Of a DNA stretch of 60,423 nucleotides, positions 23,641-32,561 are shown piece after piece (position 1 is the stretch's first letter; each line of letters starts with the position of its first letter). The stretch is from Moraxellaceae bacterium UBA2477 (GTDB lineage: Bacteria > Pseudomonadota > Gammaproteobacteria > Pseudomonadales > Moraxellaceae), in assembly GCA_002342025.1 (NCBI GenBank), contig DDPD01000059.1, positions 1 through 60,423 on the forward strand. The letters run 5' to 3'. The position numbers and the translations under genes are program-made. The notes below the pieces were generated by a model. The model did not search any database and was not told where the DNA came from. It saw only the letters and a program-made list of their open reading frames with translations.

Positions 23641-24119
23641 GCCAAGGCTTTCTCAATGTCCTTCACCAAGTCTTCGGGCTTGGTGGTAGGCGCATAACGA
23701 TCCAGCACGCGGCCATCTCGCGAGACCAAGAACTTCGTGAAGTTCCACTTAATTTTTTGACTACCCAGCAGGCCCGGGGCTTCGGCGGCTAAATGCTGGA
23801 ACAACGGGTGTGCGCCAGGGCCATTCACATCAATTTTGGCAAACATCGGGAAGCTTACGCCGTAGTTGAGCGAACAGAATGAGGCGATTTCCGCTTCATT
23901 GCCCGGATCTTGATTCAGGAATTGGTTGCAGGGAAATCCGAGCACCGTAAAACCCTGATCCTTGTACTTTTCGTAAATGGCCTCTAGCCCCGTAAATTGT
24001 GGTGTGAAGCCGCATTTACTGGCGGTATTGACGATCAACAGGACCTGCCCTTTGTAATCGGCTATCGGGCTCACTTCCCCGGTGATTAGCGTTGCTTGGT
24101 GGTCGTAAATCGTGCTCAT
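23637..24119 (-). CDS. Glutathione peroxidase family protein
   Basis: This 160-residue cytoplasmic thiol peroxidase reduces hydroperoxides. The peroxidatic residue is Cys36 in NTASKCGFTPQ, a Cys rather than selenocysteine. Other conserved motifs are LGFPCNQFLNQDPGNEAEI and WNFTKFLVSRDG, which bring the Gln and Trp of the catalytic tetrad. Members of this type usually use thioredoxin rather than glutathione. It follows msrB on the same strand after 34 bases, a sensible oxidative-repair pair. Confidence 0.95.
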   Translation of the reverse strand: MSTIYDHQATLITGEVSPIADYKGQVLLIVNTASKCGFTPQFTGLEAIYEKYKDQGFTVLGFPCNQFLNQDPGNEAEIASFCSLNYGVSFPMFAKIDVNGPGAHPLFQHLAAEAPGLLGSQKIKWNFTKFLVSRDGRVLDRYAPTTKPEDLVKDIEKALA

Positions 24120-24153
24120 AATTTTATTCCTGTCAGAACGTAGCTCAGCTTAA

Positions 24154-24561
24154 TTATTTAGGGTGCAACTTTAGCGATACCGAGTTAATGCAATAGCGCA
24201 TGCCCGTGGGCGCTGGACCATCGGGGAAAACATGCCCCAGATGCGATTGGCACTGGCTGCACACCACCTCTACCCGGATCATGCCATGGCTGATGTCTCT
24301 GTGCTCATCTACGACATTCTCGGCTAAGGGCGCATAAAAACTGGGCCAACCCGAACCGGAGTCGTATTTTGTTTCGGCATCGAATAACGCTTGGCCACAG
24401 GCGCGACAAGCGTAAACGCCGTCGTCATGGCAGTTCCAGTACTCGCCAGTAAACGCATGCTCTGTGCCTTTTTGGCGGCACACATAGAACTCTGTTGGGT
24501 TGAGGCGCTGCTGCCACTCCTCATCCGTTTTAGGTAGTGTTTGGCTCTCGTCACGCGTCAT
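24154..24561 (-). CDS. msrB: Peptide methionine-(R)-S-oxide reductase MsrB
   Basis: MsrB reduces the R form of methionine sulfoxide in oxidised proteins. The 135-residue product has the zinc-binding pairs CRAC (52-55) and CSQC (101-104), the substrate motif SGSGWPSFY, and the catalytic Cys124 in MRYCINS. Length is typical of the single-domain enzyme. It is probably cotranscribed with the glutathione peroxidase gene, and divergent from alaA. Confidence 0.97.
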   Translation of the reverse strand: MTRDESQTLPKTDEEWQQRLNPTEFYVCRQKGTEHAFTGEYWNCHDDGVYACRACGQALFDAETKYDSGSGWPSFYAPLAENVVDEHRDISHGMIRVEVVCSQCQSHLGHVFPDGPAPTGMRYCINSVSLKLHPK

Positions 24562-24704
24562 AAGTTTTTCCTCGGCAAGTGGTCAGGCTAACAACACCGC
24601 ATCACAGTCACAAGTCGGCAACACGCTATCTTGCCTAGGTTTCCGTTACACTACTGCGACTTTCCCACAGGCCCTGTGCAGGCCCGACCTGCGTTGAGAC
24701 GATC

Positions 24705-25931
24705 ATGGACATTGCCAAATCCGATAAGTTGAAAGATGTTTGCTACGACATTCGTGGGCCGGTGCTAAAAGCTGCCAATGCCATGGAGGAGCAAGGTCAC
24801 CGCATCATCAAGCTCAACATCGGAAACCCGGCGCCATTCGGCTTTGAGGCACCGCAGGAAATTCTCTCGGATGTCATCAGCAACCTGCCCAATGCCGTGG
24901 GATATTGCGATTCCAAGGGTCTGTTCGCGGCACGCAAAGCCATCGTGCATTACTACCAGACCAAGGGTCTGCTCAATGTGGATGTCAATGACATCTACAT
25001 CGGTAACGGCGTATCAGAACTGATTGTTATGGCCATGCAGGCGCTTCTCAACAACGGCGATGAAATGCTGGTACCGGCACCGGACTACCCGCTGTGGACG
25101 GCTGCTGTCACTTTGTCTGGCGGCACCCCCGTGCATTACCTCTGCGACGAGGATCAGGGCTGGTTCCCGGACTTAGCGGACATGGAAAGCAAGATCACCG
25201 CTAACACACGCGGCATTGTGGTGATTAACCCGAATAACCCGACCGGCGCTGTCTACTCGAAAGAAGTGTTGGACGGTATCGTCGCCCTCGCCCGCAAGCA
25301 TGACCTGATCATTTTCGCCGACGAGATCTACGACAAGATTCTCTACGATGAGGCGCAGCACACCTCTATCGCAACGCTGGCCCCTGACCTGCTCTGCGTG
25401 ACCTTCAACGGTTTGTCCAAAAGTTACCGCGTTGCGGGCTTCCGCTCTGGCTGGCTGATGGTCAGTGGCAATAAGCGCATCGCTAAAGACTATATTGAAG
25501 GCTTAGACATGCTCGCCTCCATGCGTCTGTGCGCCAATGTGCAAGCACAGTTCGCCATTCAAACGGCATTGGGCGGTTACCAGAGCATTAACGACTTAAT
25601 TCGTCCGGGTGGACGCTTGTACGAGCAGCGTGAACTGGCGCATAAAATGCTCACCGCTATCCCCGGCGTGACCTGTGTGAAGCCAACAGGTGCGTTGTAT
25701 TTGTTCCCTAAGCTAGATCCGGATATGTATCCCATCGAGAACGATCAGGCGTTTATTCTGGAGTTTCTGCAAGCCGAAAAGGTGCTACTGGTGCAAGGCA
25801 CAGGCTTTAACTGGCCCAAGCCAGACCACTTCCGTGTGGTCTTCCTGCCGCACCGAGAGGAGCTGGTAGAGGCGATTAACCGATTGGCGCGCTTTCTGGA
25901 TGGCTACCGTATGCGCCACGCCCGAAAATGA
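24705..25931 (+). CDS. alaA: Pyridoxal-phosphate aminotransferase, AlaA type
   Basis: This 408-residue class I/II aminotransferase probably interconverts pyruvate and glutamate with alanine and 2-oxoglutarate. The N-terminus (SDKLKDVCYDIRGPVLKAAN) and length match AlaA. Motifs include INPNNPTGAVYS, FADEIYDKI and the PLP-lysine segment FNGLSKSYRVAGFRSGWL. The ATG at 24705 is the first in frame and gives the family N-terminus. It reads in the same direction as htpX, which has its own promoter. Confidence 0.93.
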   Translation: MDIAKSDKLKDVCYDIRGPVLKAANAMEEQGHRIIKLNIGNPAPFGFEAPQEILSDVISNLPNAVGYCDSKGLFAARKAIVHYYQTKGLLNVDVNDIYIGNGVSELIVMAMQALLNNGDEMLVPAPDYPLWTAAVTLSGGTPVHYLCDEDQGWFPDLADMESKITANTRGIVVINPNNPTGAVYSKEVLDGIVALARKHDLIIFADEIYDKILYDEAQHTSIATLAPDLLCVTFNGLSKSYRVAGFRSGWLMVSGNKRIAKDYIEGLDMLASMRLCANVQAQFAIQTALGGYQSINDLIRPGGRLYEQRELAHKMLTAIPGVTCVKPTGALYLFPKLDPDMYPIENDQAFILEFLQAEKVLLVQGTGFNWPKPDHFRVVFLPHREELVEAINRLARFLDGYRMRHARK

Positions 25932-25942
25932 GCGCGCGTTGA

Positions 25943-25970
25943 CTTGAAATCGTCACGCGTTGCCCATAAA
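25943..25970 (+). promoter_or_regulatory. Heat-shock (sigma-32)-like promoter of htpX
   Basis: CTTGAAA, a 13-base spacer and CCCATAAA resemble the RpoH consensus CTTGAAA-N11-16-CCCATNT. It lies 37 bases before the htpX ATG. htpX is a known heat-shock gene, which makes the match more credible. Confidence 0.5.
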
Positions 25971-26006
25971 TTGTTTACGAAACCCTCTGAAGGAGCTTAA
26001 AAGCCC

Positions 26007-26903
26007 ATGTTACGCATCGTCTTGTTTCTGTTGACCAACCTCGCGGTCATGCTGGTGGCGGGTATCGTACTCAGCCTACTTGGCGTGGGTTCGACTCATG
26101 GCACCGGAAATACCCTGCAACTCGGCAATTTGCTGGTCATGTGCTTTGTTTTTGGTACCGTGGGTTCATTAATCTCCTTGCTGCTGTCGAAGTGGATGGC
26201 CAAGCGCTCCATGGGCGTGCAACTGATCGAATCGCCGCGCACGGGTGAAGAGCGCTGGCTGGTGGATACCGTCGCCGAGCTGTCGCAAAAAGCCGGCATC
26301 AAGATGCCGGAAGTCGGCATCTTCCCGAGCTATCAGTCCAATGCCTTTGCTACTGGCTGGAACAAGAACGCCGCACTCGTTGCCGTCTCGGCCGGTCTTT
26401 TGCAACGCATGACGCGTGATGAGGTACGTGCCGTACTGGGTCACGAAATTGGGCACGTAGCCAATGGCGACATGGTCACGCTCGCCCTCGTTCAAGGTGT
26501 GGTCAACGCCTTTGTCATGTTCTTCTCGCGCATCATCGGTAACTTCGTCGATCGCGTGATCTTCAAGAACGAAGAAGGTCCGGGCATTGCCTACTATGTC
26601 ACCAGCATCGTCGCCGACATCGTGCTGGGCATTCTGGCCTCGACTATCGTCATGTACTTCTCGCGCTACCGCGAGTTCCGTGCCGATGAAGCCGGTGCAC
26701 AGCTAGCCGGTCGTCAGGCCATGATTAATGCCCTGCGTGCACTGCAGCGTGAACAAGAAGTGCCGGATCAGATGCCTGCCGAAATGACCGCTATGGCGAT
26801 CACCACAGGCAAGCGCGAAGGTTTTAGCTTTGCTTCGCTGTTTATGTCTCATCCGCCGCTAGAGAAGCGTATTGAAGCGCTGCAAAACCTGCAGATCGCC
26901 TAA
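26007..26903 (+). CDS. htpX: Membrane zinc metalloprotease HtpX
   Basis: HtpX is an inner membrane M48 protease that degrades misfolded membrane proteins. The 298-residue product has two N-terminal membrane helices (about 4-25 and 40-60), the zinc motif HEIGH (146-150) followed by VANGD, two further helices, and the third zinc ligand in FRADEAGAQLAG. The C-terminus FMSHPPLEKRIEAL is typical. It ends at a strong bidirectional terminator. Confidence 0.97.
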   Translation: MLRIVLFLLTNLAVMLVAGIVLSLLGVGSTHGTGNTLQLGNLLVMCFVFGTVGSLISLLLSKWMAKRSMGVQLIESPRTGEERWLVDTVAELSQKAGIKMPEVGIFPSYQSNAFATGWNKNAALVAVSAGLLQRMTRDEVRAVLGHEIGHVANGDMVTLALVQGVVNAFVMFFSRIIGNFVDRVIFKNEEGPGIAYYVTSIVADIVLGILASTIVMYFSRYREFRADEAGAQLAGRQAMINALRALQREQEVPDQMPAEMTAMAITTGKREGFSFASLFMSHPPLEKRIEALQNLQIA

Positions 26904-26921
26904 CACGAACTCCCGTAAGAC

Positions 26922-26948
26922 AAAAAGCCCGCTACTTGCGGGCTTTTT
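26922..26948. terminator. Bidirectional terminator between htpX and tesA
   Basis: AAAAAGCCCGC-TACTT-GCGGGCTTTTT forms an 11-bp stem with T-runs on both strands. It serves the converging htpX and tesA genes and contains the last codons and stop of tesA. Confidence 0.9.
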
Positions 26949-27564
26949 GGTCTTTAAGAGCCGCTGAAAGAAGTGGCCAAACCAACTCTAGCAACTTGGG
27001 CTGCGCTTTGGCATTCGGGTGAATTCCATCTTTTTGCATTAACGCTGAAACGCCGCCGATACCCTCTAAAAAGAACGGCAAAACAGCAGCGCCCTCCGCC
27101 TTCCCCACCCGAGGGAAAACGGCAGCAAAAGCCTGGGTGTAGGGCTTTCCATAGTTCGGAGGAATCTGCATCCCCAGTAAAATGACGCGTGCACCCGCCT
27201 GGCGAGACTGGCGAATCATGCTGGCCAAATGACGTTCCATCATCGCTGGAGACTGACCACGAAGGCCATCGTTGCCGCCTAACTCAATGACCACAATATC
27301 TGGCTCATGCTGCTTCAGTAATGCAGGTAGGCGACGCACACCACCGGACGTTGTTTCACCGCTGACGCTGGCATTGATGACTTTATGCTGCCCCGGATGA
27401 CGCACTTCTAAGCGCTGACTCAGCAAGGAAACCCAGCCCTGTTCAATATTCATGCCGTAGGCTGCACTGATACTATCGCCGAAGATGAGTATCGACGCAG
27501 CGGATGCCGGCATCATGGCTAAGCAAAATACTAACGCACCTACACTTCGTAACCAGGTCATCAT
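26932..27564 (-). CDS. tesA: Arylesterase / acyl-CoA thioesterase I TesA
   Basis: TesA is a periplasmic SGNH hydrolase acting on acyl-CoAs, lysophospholipids and aryl esters. The 210-residue product has a signal peptide (LRSVGALVFCLAMMPASA) and the SGNH blocks: FGDSISAAYG with the nucleophile Ser, GGNDGLRG with Asn, and DGIHPNAKAQ with Asp and His. The start is the ATG at 27564 or the next one at 27561. These codons physically overlap the ATG of the divergent ybbA gene, so its promoter must lie inside ybbA. The tesA/ybbA divergent pair is conserved in enteric bacteria and Pseudomonas. Confidence 0.94.
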   Translation of the reverse strand: MMTWLRSVGALVFCLAMMPASAASILIFGDSISAAYGMNIEQGWVSLLSQRLEVRHPGQHKVINASVSGETTSGGVRRLPALLKQHEPDIVVIELGGNDGLRGQSPAMMERHLASMIRQSRQAGARVILLGMQIPPNYGKPYTQAFAAVFPRVGKAEGAAVLPFFLEGIGGVSALMQKDGIHPNAKAQPKLLELVWPLLSAALKDQKARK

Positions 27565-28252
27565 GACAACGCCATCCCAACAGTTGATTGAAACTCGCCA
27601 GCTCACGCAGTCTGTATTGATTCAACACGAGCGATTGCTCATCTTAAATAACATCAATCTCGTCATTTCGGCTGGCGAAAGTGTAGCCATTACCGGCAGC
27701 TCTGGCTCAGGCAAATCTACGCTATTAGGGCTGCTGGCGGGATTAGACACGGCCACAGAAGGTCGTGTTTTACTGGCGGGCCACGATCTCGGCGCCCTCG
27801 ATGAAGATGCACGCGCTGCATTGCGACAGCGCCTTATCGGCTTCGTCTTTCAGAACTTCCAACTACTCCCCCACCTCACCGCGCTTGAAAACGTTATGTT
27901 GCCGCTGGAACTCGCGGGCCTTCCCGCCAAAGCGCGTGCCAAACATTGGCTGGCCCGGGTGGGTTTATCTGCCCGCGAGGCCCATACACCACGGCAGCTA
28001 TCCGGCGGCGAACAACAGCGCGTCGCGATTGCACGCGCCTTCGCCACCGAACCTAAAATCCTGCTCGCCGATGAGCCCACGGGCAACCTTGATAGCCAGA
28101 CCGGCGCCAGCATCATTGAGCTACTGTTTGAGGCTCAGGCTGCCTCCCAAACAACACTCGTCTTGGTGACGCATGACCACGCACTTGCTTCACGATGCCA
28201 ACGCCAGCTGCATTTGGAGGCTGGACGCGTGACATCAGGTGCGCTGACATGA
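27563..28252 (+). CDS. ybbA: ABC transporter ATP-binding protein (YbbA/LolD-like)
   Basis: This 229-residue ATPase has Walker A GSSGSGKS (45-52), signature LSGGEQQR, Walker B ILLADEP and a switch His in VTHDH. It belongs to the MacB/LolD type, which powers MacB-type mechanotransmission or lipoprotein and lipid transfer rather than ordinary import. With the YbbP-like permease it forms a conserved but poorly understood pair. The ATG at 27563 is preceded by an AGG-containing site and overlaps the divergent tesA start; a TTG seven codons on is an alternative. It overlaps the permease gene as ATGA. Confidence 0.92.
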   Translation: MTTPSQQLIETRQLTQSVLIQHERLLILNNINLVISAGESVAITGSSGSGKSTLLGLLAGLDTATEGRVLLAGHDLGALDEDARAALRQRLIGFVFQNFQLLPHLTALENVMLPLELAGLPAKARAKHWLARVGLSAREAHTPRQLSGGEQQRVAIARAFATEPKILLADEPTGNLDSQTGASIIELLFEAQAASQTTLVLVTHDHALASRCQRQLHLEAGRVTSGALT

Positions 28253-30735
28253 TCCTGGCCTGGCGACTATTAAAGCGGGATATCCGTGCCGGTGAGAACT
28301 GGCTATTACTTGCCGCCCTCATACTCGCCGTCACCGCCACGAGCAGCCTGCGGTTTTTTAGCGCCAGTCTGGAGCAAGGACTCAGCCGTCAGGCCGCTAA
28401 TTTATTGGGGGCCGATCTCGTATTGCAAAGCAGTCGCCCGCTGCGGCCAGAAGTGGAACAAGTAGCACAGCAACGCGGATTGAGAACCGCTGTTGTGACT
28501 GAGTTCTCCAGCATGATTCAACGTCAGGATGCGTTTCAGCTGGCTGCCGTGAAAGCCGTGACCGCCGACTACCCATTGCGCGGTGAGCTGGTCGCTTCAC
28601 ACCGCAAGGCAGAGGCGAACAGCTCTCGCATTCCCAGCCCCGGCACCATCTGGTTGGATCAACGCCTCATGGGCCTGTTGGCCGTATCCATCAACGATGA
28701 AATTCAAATAGGCGATAAACAACTACGCGTCGCTGCCGTCGTCTTACAAGAGCCGGACCGAGGCGGTAATTTTTCCGCATTTGCACCGCGAGCGCTGATG
28801 AATGCAGACGACTTAGCGTCCGCTGGCGTCATTTTGCCCGGCTCACGCGTGCAATACCGTTTACTTTTAGCGGGCTCGGCTCGGGCCATCTCCGATGTGA
28901 ACAGCTACCTAGAGCCTCGATTGGTCACCGGGGAGCGACTAGTGGATGTCGCTCGTGGACGCTCGGAGATCGGCGGTCCACTCGCGCGGGCCAGCGACTA
29001 CCTGAGCATTGCGGCTATCGCCGCCGTGGTCTTATCGGGACTTGCGGTCGCATTGGCCGCACAACGCCACGCTGTACGCCACTACGACACGCTGGCGCTG
29101 ATGCGTTGCCTAGGGGCTAACCGACGCCGCGTGCAGGGCATTTTTCTGACGCAACTGTTGCTAATCTGGGCCGTAGCCATCGTAGTTGGCGCGGCATTAG
29201 GCGCGGGTACGTCGCAAATCTTATTTCAGATTCTGTCAAACCTGCTACCAAATGCCGAGCTCGACTTTGCCTGGCAACGCCCTCTACTTACGGGCATCGC
29301 CACGGCCACGCTAACGCTGATTGGCTTTGCCCTGCCCGCGCTTATCGGCTTGTTTCGAGTATCGCCACTACGCGTTATTCGCCGCGAGCTTGCACCGAAC
29401 TCATTGGGCTTGATGACAGTCACTGCACTGGCTATCTCGGCCTTGGCAGGCTTGCTGATTTTGGAGACGGGCCGCTGGCAGCTCACTCTCATGCTGCTCG
29501 TAGGCGGAAGCGCGCTGGGCTTTTTACTCGCCTTGCTGTTGCGCAGCCTATTAGCACTGATGCGTCACCTATTGGCTGAACGTTCGTTACCCAGATCTTT
29601 ACTCGGGCTTCGTGAACTCTGGCGCCATCCGCAGAACACGACGCTACAGATCTTAGGACTCAGTGTAGGTATTGCTGCCATGCTATTAGTGACCAGTGTG
29701 CGCGGCGAACTTATGAGTGCCTGGCAAGGTAAATTGCCCGCTAACGCCCCCAATCAATTTGCACTGGGAATTGATGAGCTAGACCGTGCGGCATTCCAAC
29801 AAACGTTGGCCGATTTTGGCATCGTGCCCGATGCGCTATATCCGGTTATGCGCGGACGGCTCATCGCCATCAATGACAAGGCAGTGGTTAGCGCCATTAG
29901 CAAAGAAAGCGAAGATCAACGCGATGAATCGCTGAATCGTGAACTCAATTTGACCACATCCACCACCTTGCCCAAAGGAAATGAGCTCGTCGAAGGCGCA
30001 TGGTGGACAGACACCCGTCAGGCGCCCTGGCCTGTCTCTGTCGAGTCCAGATTGGCTTCAAAGCTAGGCATAGCCTTAGGCGATAGACTGCGCTTCTCGT
30101 TGGCAGAGGGCGATGTTGAAGCCACCGTCACCAGTCTTCGCAAAGTCGACTGGGACAGTTTTCAGCCCAATTTCTACATGGTCTTCCCCGCCCCCGCGCT
30201 TGCACCTTTCCCAGCCACTTACCTCACGGCGTTTCATGTACCGAAAACGCAGCGTGATGTACTAAACACGTTGGTTAAGCGCTTTCCAACCGTCGTGTTG
30301 ATTGATGTCGATGCCATCATGACGCAAGTTCGTCAGCTGCTAGATACGGTCTCGCAGGCGATTGAGTTCGTCTTAGTCTTTGTTTTGGTGGCTGGCGTAT
30401 TAGTGCTCTTGGCCTGCATAGCCGCCGGTCAAGACCAGCGACGCCAAGAGGCCGGCTTACTACGCGCACTGGGCGCCAGCCGGCGTCAGCTCATGCAGCG
30501 CGGTCTCTCGGAAATGATGCTACTGGGCGGCTTTGCCGGGCTCGTCGCGGTAGCGATGACCGAGGCCTTGGCTGCGGCGCTGTATGTCACGATACTTGAG
30601 CTACCACCCACCTGGCATGGCACCCTATGGCTGGTCACCCCACTACTCGCCGCCAGCCTGACCGGGATCGCCGGCATGCTAGCAACGCGACGGGTGTGGC
30701 GAGTCGCACCCGTCATTGTGCTTAGAGAGAGCTAA
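28249..30735 (+). CDS. ybbP: ABC transporter permease, YbbP/FtsX family
   Basis: This 828-residue inner membrane protein has the duplicated FtsX architecture: an N-terminal helix (about 15-35), a large periplasmic domain (about 40-250), a block of helices near 260-480, a second periplasmic domain (about 500-690) and a final three-helix FtsX module ending LATRRVWRVAPVIVLRES. QDQRRQEAGLLRALGASRRQ, just before the last helices, is the typical coupling-helix region. The start at 28249 forms ATGA with the ybbA stop. The YbbAP complex is probably an exporter or lipid-handling machine; its substrate is unproven. Confidence 0.92.
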   Translation: MILAWRLLKRDIRAGENWLLLAALILAVTATSSLRFFSASLEQGLSRQAANLLGADLVLQSSRPLRPEVEQVAQQRGLRTAVVTEFSSMIQRQDAFQLAAVKAVTADYPLRGELVASHRKAEANSSRIPSPGTIWLDQRLMGLLAVSINDEIQIGDKQLRVAAVVLQEPDRGGNFSAFAPRALMNADDLASAGVILPGSRVQYRLLLAGSARAISDVNSYLEPRLVTGERLVDVARGRSEIGGPLARASDYLSIAAIAAVVLSGLAVALAAQRHAVRHYDTLALMRCLGANRRRVQGIFLTQLLLIWAVAIVVGAALGAGTSQILFQILSNLLPNAELDFAWQRPLLTGIATATLTLIGFALPALIGLFRVSPLRVIRRELAPNSLGLMTVTALAISALAGLLILETGRWQLTLMLLVGGSALGFLLALLLRSLLALMRHLLAERSLPRSLLGLRELWRHPQNTTLQILGLSVGIAAMLLVTSVRGELMSAWQGKLPANAPNQFALGIDELDRAAFQQTLADFGIVPDALYPVMRGRLIAINDKAVVSAISKESEDQRDESLNRELNLTTSTTLPKGNELVEGAWWTDTRQAPWPVSVESRLASKLGIALGDRLRFSLAEGDVEATVTSLRKVDWDSFQPNFYMVFPAPALAPFPATYLTAFHVPKTQRDVLNTLVKRFPTVVLIDVDAIMTQVRQLLDTVSQAIEFVLVFVLVAGVLVLLACIAAGQDQRRQEAGLLRALGASRRQLMQRGLSEMMLLGGFAGLVAVAMTEALAAALYVTILELPPTWHGTLWLVTPLLAASLTGIAGMLATRRVWRVAPVIVLRES

Positions 30736-30747
30736 GCCGATGCTCAA

Positions 30748-31845
30748 TTAAACAGAGGCCAATGTTGGGTAATCCGTGTAGCCCTCAGCGCCGCCACCAT
30801 AAAAGAGCTCAGGCCGCTGTTCATTGAGTGGCGCATCTTGTTGTAAACGCTCAACTAAGTCCGGGTTAGCAATATAGGTACGACCAAACGCTGCGCCATC
30901 AATCAGCTGCTTATCCATCAGATCCGTGGCTTTGGCGAGCGAGTAGTTACCCGCACCAATCAACACACCGCGATAGCGTGAGCGCAGAGCCGTTCGGAAG
31001 CTCTCGGGCAGTACTGGACCACCCGCCCAGTCTGGCTCGGACAAATGTAAATAGGCGACACCACGCTGCTCAAACTGCTCTGCGAGGTAAAGCCCCATGG
31101 CTTCACCGTCAATATCGTCAAGGGCATTGAAGTTGCCCATAGGCGAAATGCGAATACCAACGCGGCCCGGCTCCCAAGCAGCGATCACTGCATCCAACAC
31201 CTCTAAGGTCAGACGCGCACGGTTTTCCAAAGAGCCGCCATAGGCATCGCTACGGTCATTGCTTTCTGTGGATTGGAATTGATGCAGCAAATAGCCATGT
31301 GCGGCGTGGATTTCGACCATATCAAAGCCCGCAGCTTGAGCATTTTTCGTGGCCTGAACATAGGTTTCGATCAAAGTAGGAATTTCATCCAGCCCTAAAG
31401 CACGGGGCACCGAGCAATTCACGCGCTCGGGACGGCCATTTTCCCCGAGCACTGTCGTCTTGGTTCGTGCGGGCAGGTTTGAGGCCGAAACCGGTGCTTG
31501 CCCGTCAGGCTGCAAGCTGTTGTGCGAAATACGGCCCACATGCCAGAGCTGTATCGCAATGCGTCCACCCGCGTCGTGCACGGCCTGAGTGACTTGCTGC
31601 CAACCGGCGACTTGCTCTGCACTGTAGATGCCGGGTGTCTGCATATAGCCTTTGCCCTGGGGTGATACCTGAGCGGCTTCAGTAACAATTAGCCCCGCAC
31701 TCGCACGCTGACGATAATACTCAGCCATCAAAGGCGTTGGCACATCACCTGCGGCAGCACGCATACGCGTTAACGGCGCCATCAACACGCGGTTTGGCAG
31801 CGTGATGCTGCCCATTTGCACAGGCGAAAATAAACGATGACTCAT
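30748..31845 (-). CDS. nemA: Old yellow enzyme family ene-reductase (NemA-like)
   Basis: This 365-residue FMN-dependent reductase acts on electrophilic alkenes such as N-ethylmaleimide, and often on nitro compounds. It has the TIM-barrel pattern of the family: LFSPVQMGSITLPNRVLMAP at the N-terminus, the substrate-binding motif EIHAAHGYLLHQF, SNDRSDAYGGSLENRARLTL, and the C-terminal GAGNYSLAKA phosphate site. A GGAGA ribosome site precedes the ATG. It follows the nemR-like gene by 58 bases that contain a palindromic operator, so induction by electrophiles through that repressor is likely. Confidence 0.93.
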   Translation of the reverse strand: MSHRLFSPVQMGSITLPNRVLMAPLTRMRAAAGDVPTPLMAEYYRQRASAGLIVTEAAQVSPQGKGYMQTPGIYSAEQVAGWQQVTQAVHDAGGRIAIQLWHVGRISHNSLQPDGQAPVSASNLPARTKTTVLGENGRPERVNCSVPRALGLDEIPTLIETYVQATKNAQAAGFDMVEIHAAHGYLLHQFQSTESNDRSDAYGGSLENRARLTLEVLDAVIAAWEPGRVGIRISPMGNFNALDDIDGEAMGLYLAEQFEQRGVAYLHLSEPDWAGGPVLPESFRTALRSRYRGVLIGAGNYSLAKATDLMDKQLIDGAAFGRTYIANPDLVERLQQDAPLNEQRPELFYGGGAEGYTDYPTLASV

Positions 31846-31873
31846 AACACTTTCTCCAATAGGCGACCAGAAT

Positions 31874-31885
31874 TAGACCGGTCAA
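31874..31885. promoter_or_regulatory. Operator upstream of the nemA-like gene
   Basis: TAGACCGGTCAA contains the perfect palindrome GACCGGTC. The same TAGACCGGTC word recurs in the nemR promoter (32529-32538), which points to one repressor binding both. On the minus strand it overlaps a TTGACC -35-like element 35-40 bases before the gene. Confidence 0.65.
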
Positions 31886-31903
31886 CTTGATATGACATAA
31901 ATT

Positions 31904-32515
31904 TTAATGCGAATACACTCTCAGCCACTGCCGGGTCTGCGCTAAAGCACACGCAAAAGGCTGGCCGTCACGTCGGATTTTGGTCAGTAACTCTGCCCCA
32001 ACCCATAACTGATAAAGCGCACCCGCCAACGAGTCGGGCTGTAAATTTGAGTCCAGCGATCCATCGGCTTGGCCAGCAACGAGCGCTTGGGCTAAACGTT
32101 GCTGTACCTGCTCCATACCTACCGCCAGCACTTCTCGCATGGGTTCAGATAAGTCTGAAACTTCCGCAGAGAGCTTCACCGCAAGGCAGGCACTGGCGCG
32201 CGCTTGAGCATCGCTTTGTTCACAGCGAGCAGCCCATCGCCCGAAATAATGCAACAGACGTTCACGCCCCGTTCCGGGAGATTCCAAGAGTAAGGCGCGC
32301 AAATCATCATCGTAGCGATTGAAGTAGCGCGTCAGCATGTCAACGCCAAACGATTCTTTGGAGCGGAAATAATGATAGAACGAGCCTTTGGGAACGCCAG
32401 CTTCGGCCAAAATTTCCGTCAGGCCTACGGCGGTAAAACCTTTGCCACGAAAGACGGCCTCGCCTGTCGCCAGCAAGTGCTCTCGGGTGTCGGAAAATTC
32501 GCGTGGTTTAATCAT
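31904..32515 (-). CDS. nemR: TetR-family repressor, NemR-like
   Basis: This 203-residue regulator has an N-terminal TetR DNA-binding domain (about 8-55) with GFTAVGLTEILAEAGVPKGSFYHYFRSKESF split over the helix-turn-helix, and a C-terminal ligand domain with the RACLAVKL-like segment found in NemR/AcrR relatives. Three Cys residues (including CEQSDAQARASACL) could sense electrophiles, as in NemR. It precedes the ene-reductase gene. Its promoter carries a palindrome exactly between -10 and -35, implying autorepression. The predicted transcription start coincides with the ATG and no ribosome site is visible, so the mRNA may be leaderless. Confidence 0.88.
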   Translation of the reverse strand: MIKPREFSDTREHLLATGEAVFRGKGFTAVGLTEILAEAGVPKGSFYHYFRSKESFGVDMLTRYFNRYDDDLRALLLESPGTGRERLLHYFGRWAARCEQSDAQARASACLAVKLSAEVSDLSEPMREVLAVGMEQVQQRLAQALVAGQADGSLDSNLQPDSLAGALYQLWVGAELLTKIRRDGQPFACALAQTRQWLRVYSH

Positions 32516-32521
32516 GCCGGC

Positions 32522-32550
32522 ACAATACTAGACCGGTCGTCTAGTGTCAA
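32522..32550 (-). promoter_or_regulatory. Promoter and operator of the nemR-like gene
   Basis: Reading leftward, TTGACA, 17 bases and TATTGT form a good sigma-70 promoter. The 17-base spacer is exactly the inverted repeat with CTAGAC and GTCTAG arms (32528-32544). A bound repressor would block polymerase directly. The predicted start is at about 32515, the A of the start codon. Confidence 0.7.
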
Positions 32551-32561
32551 CGCGCCGAAGG

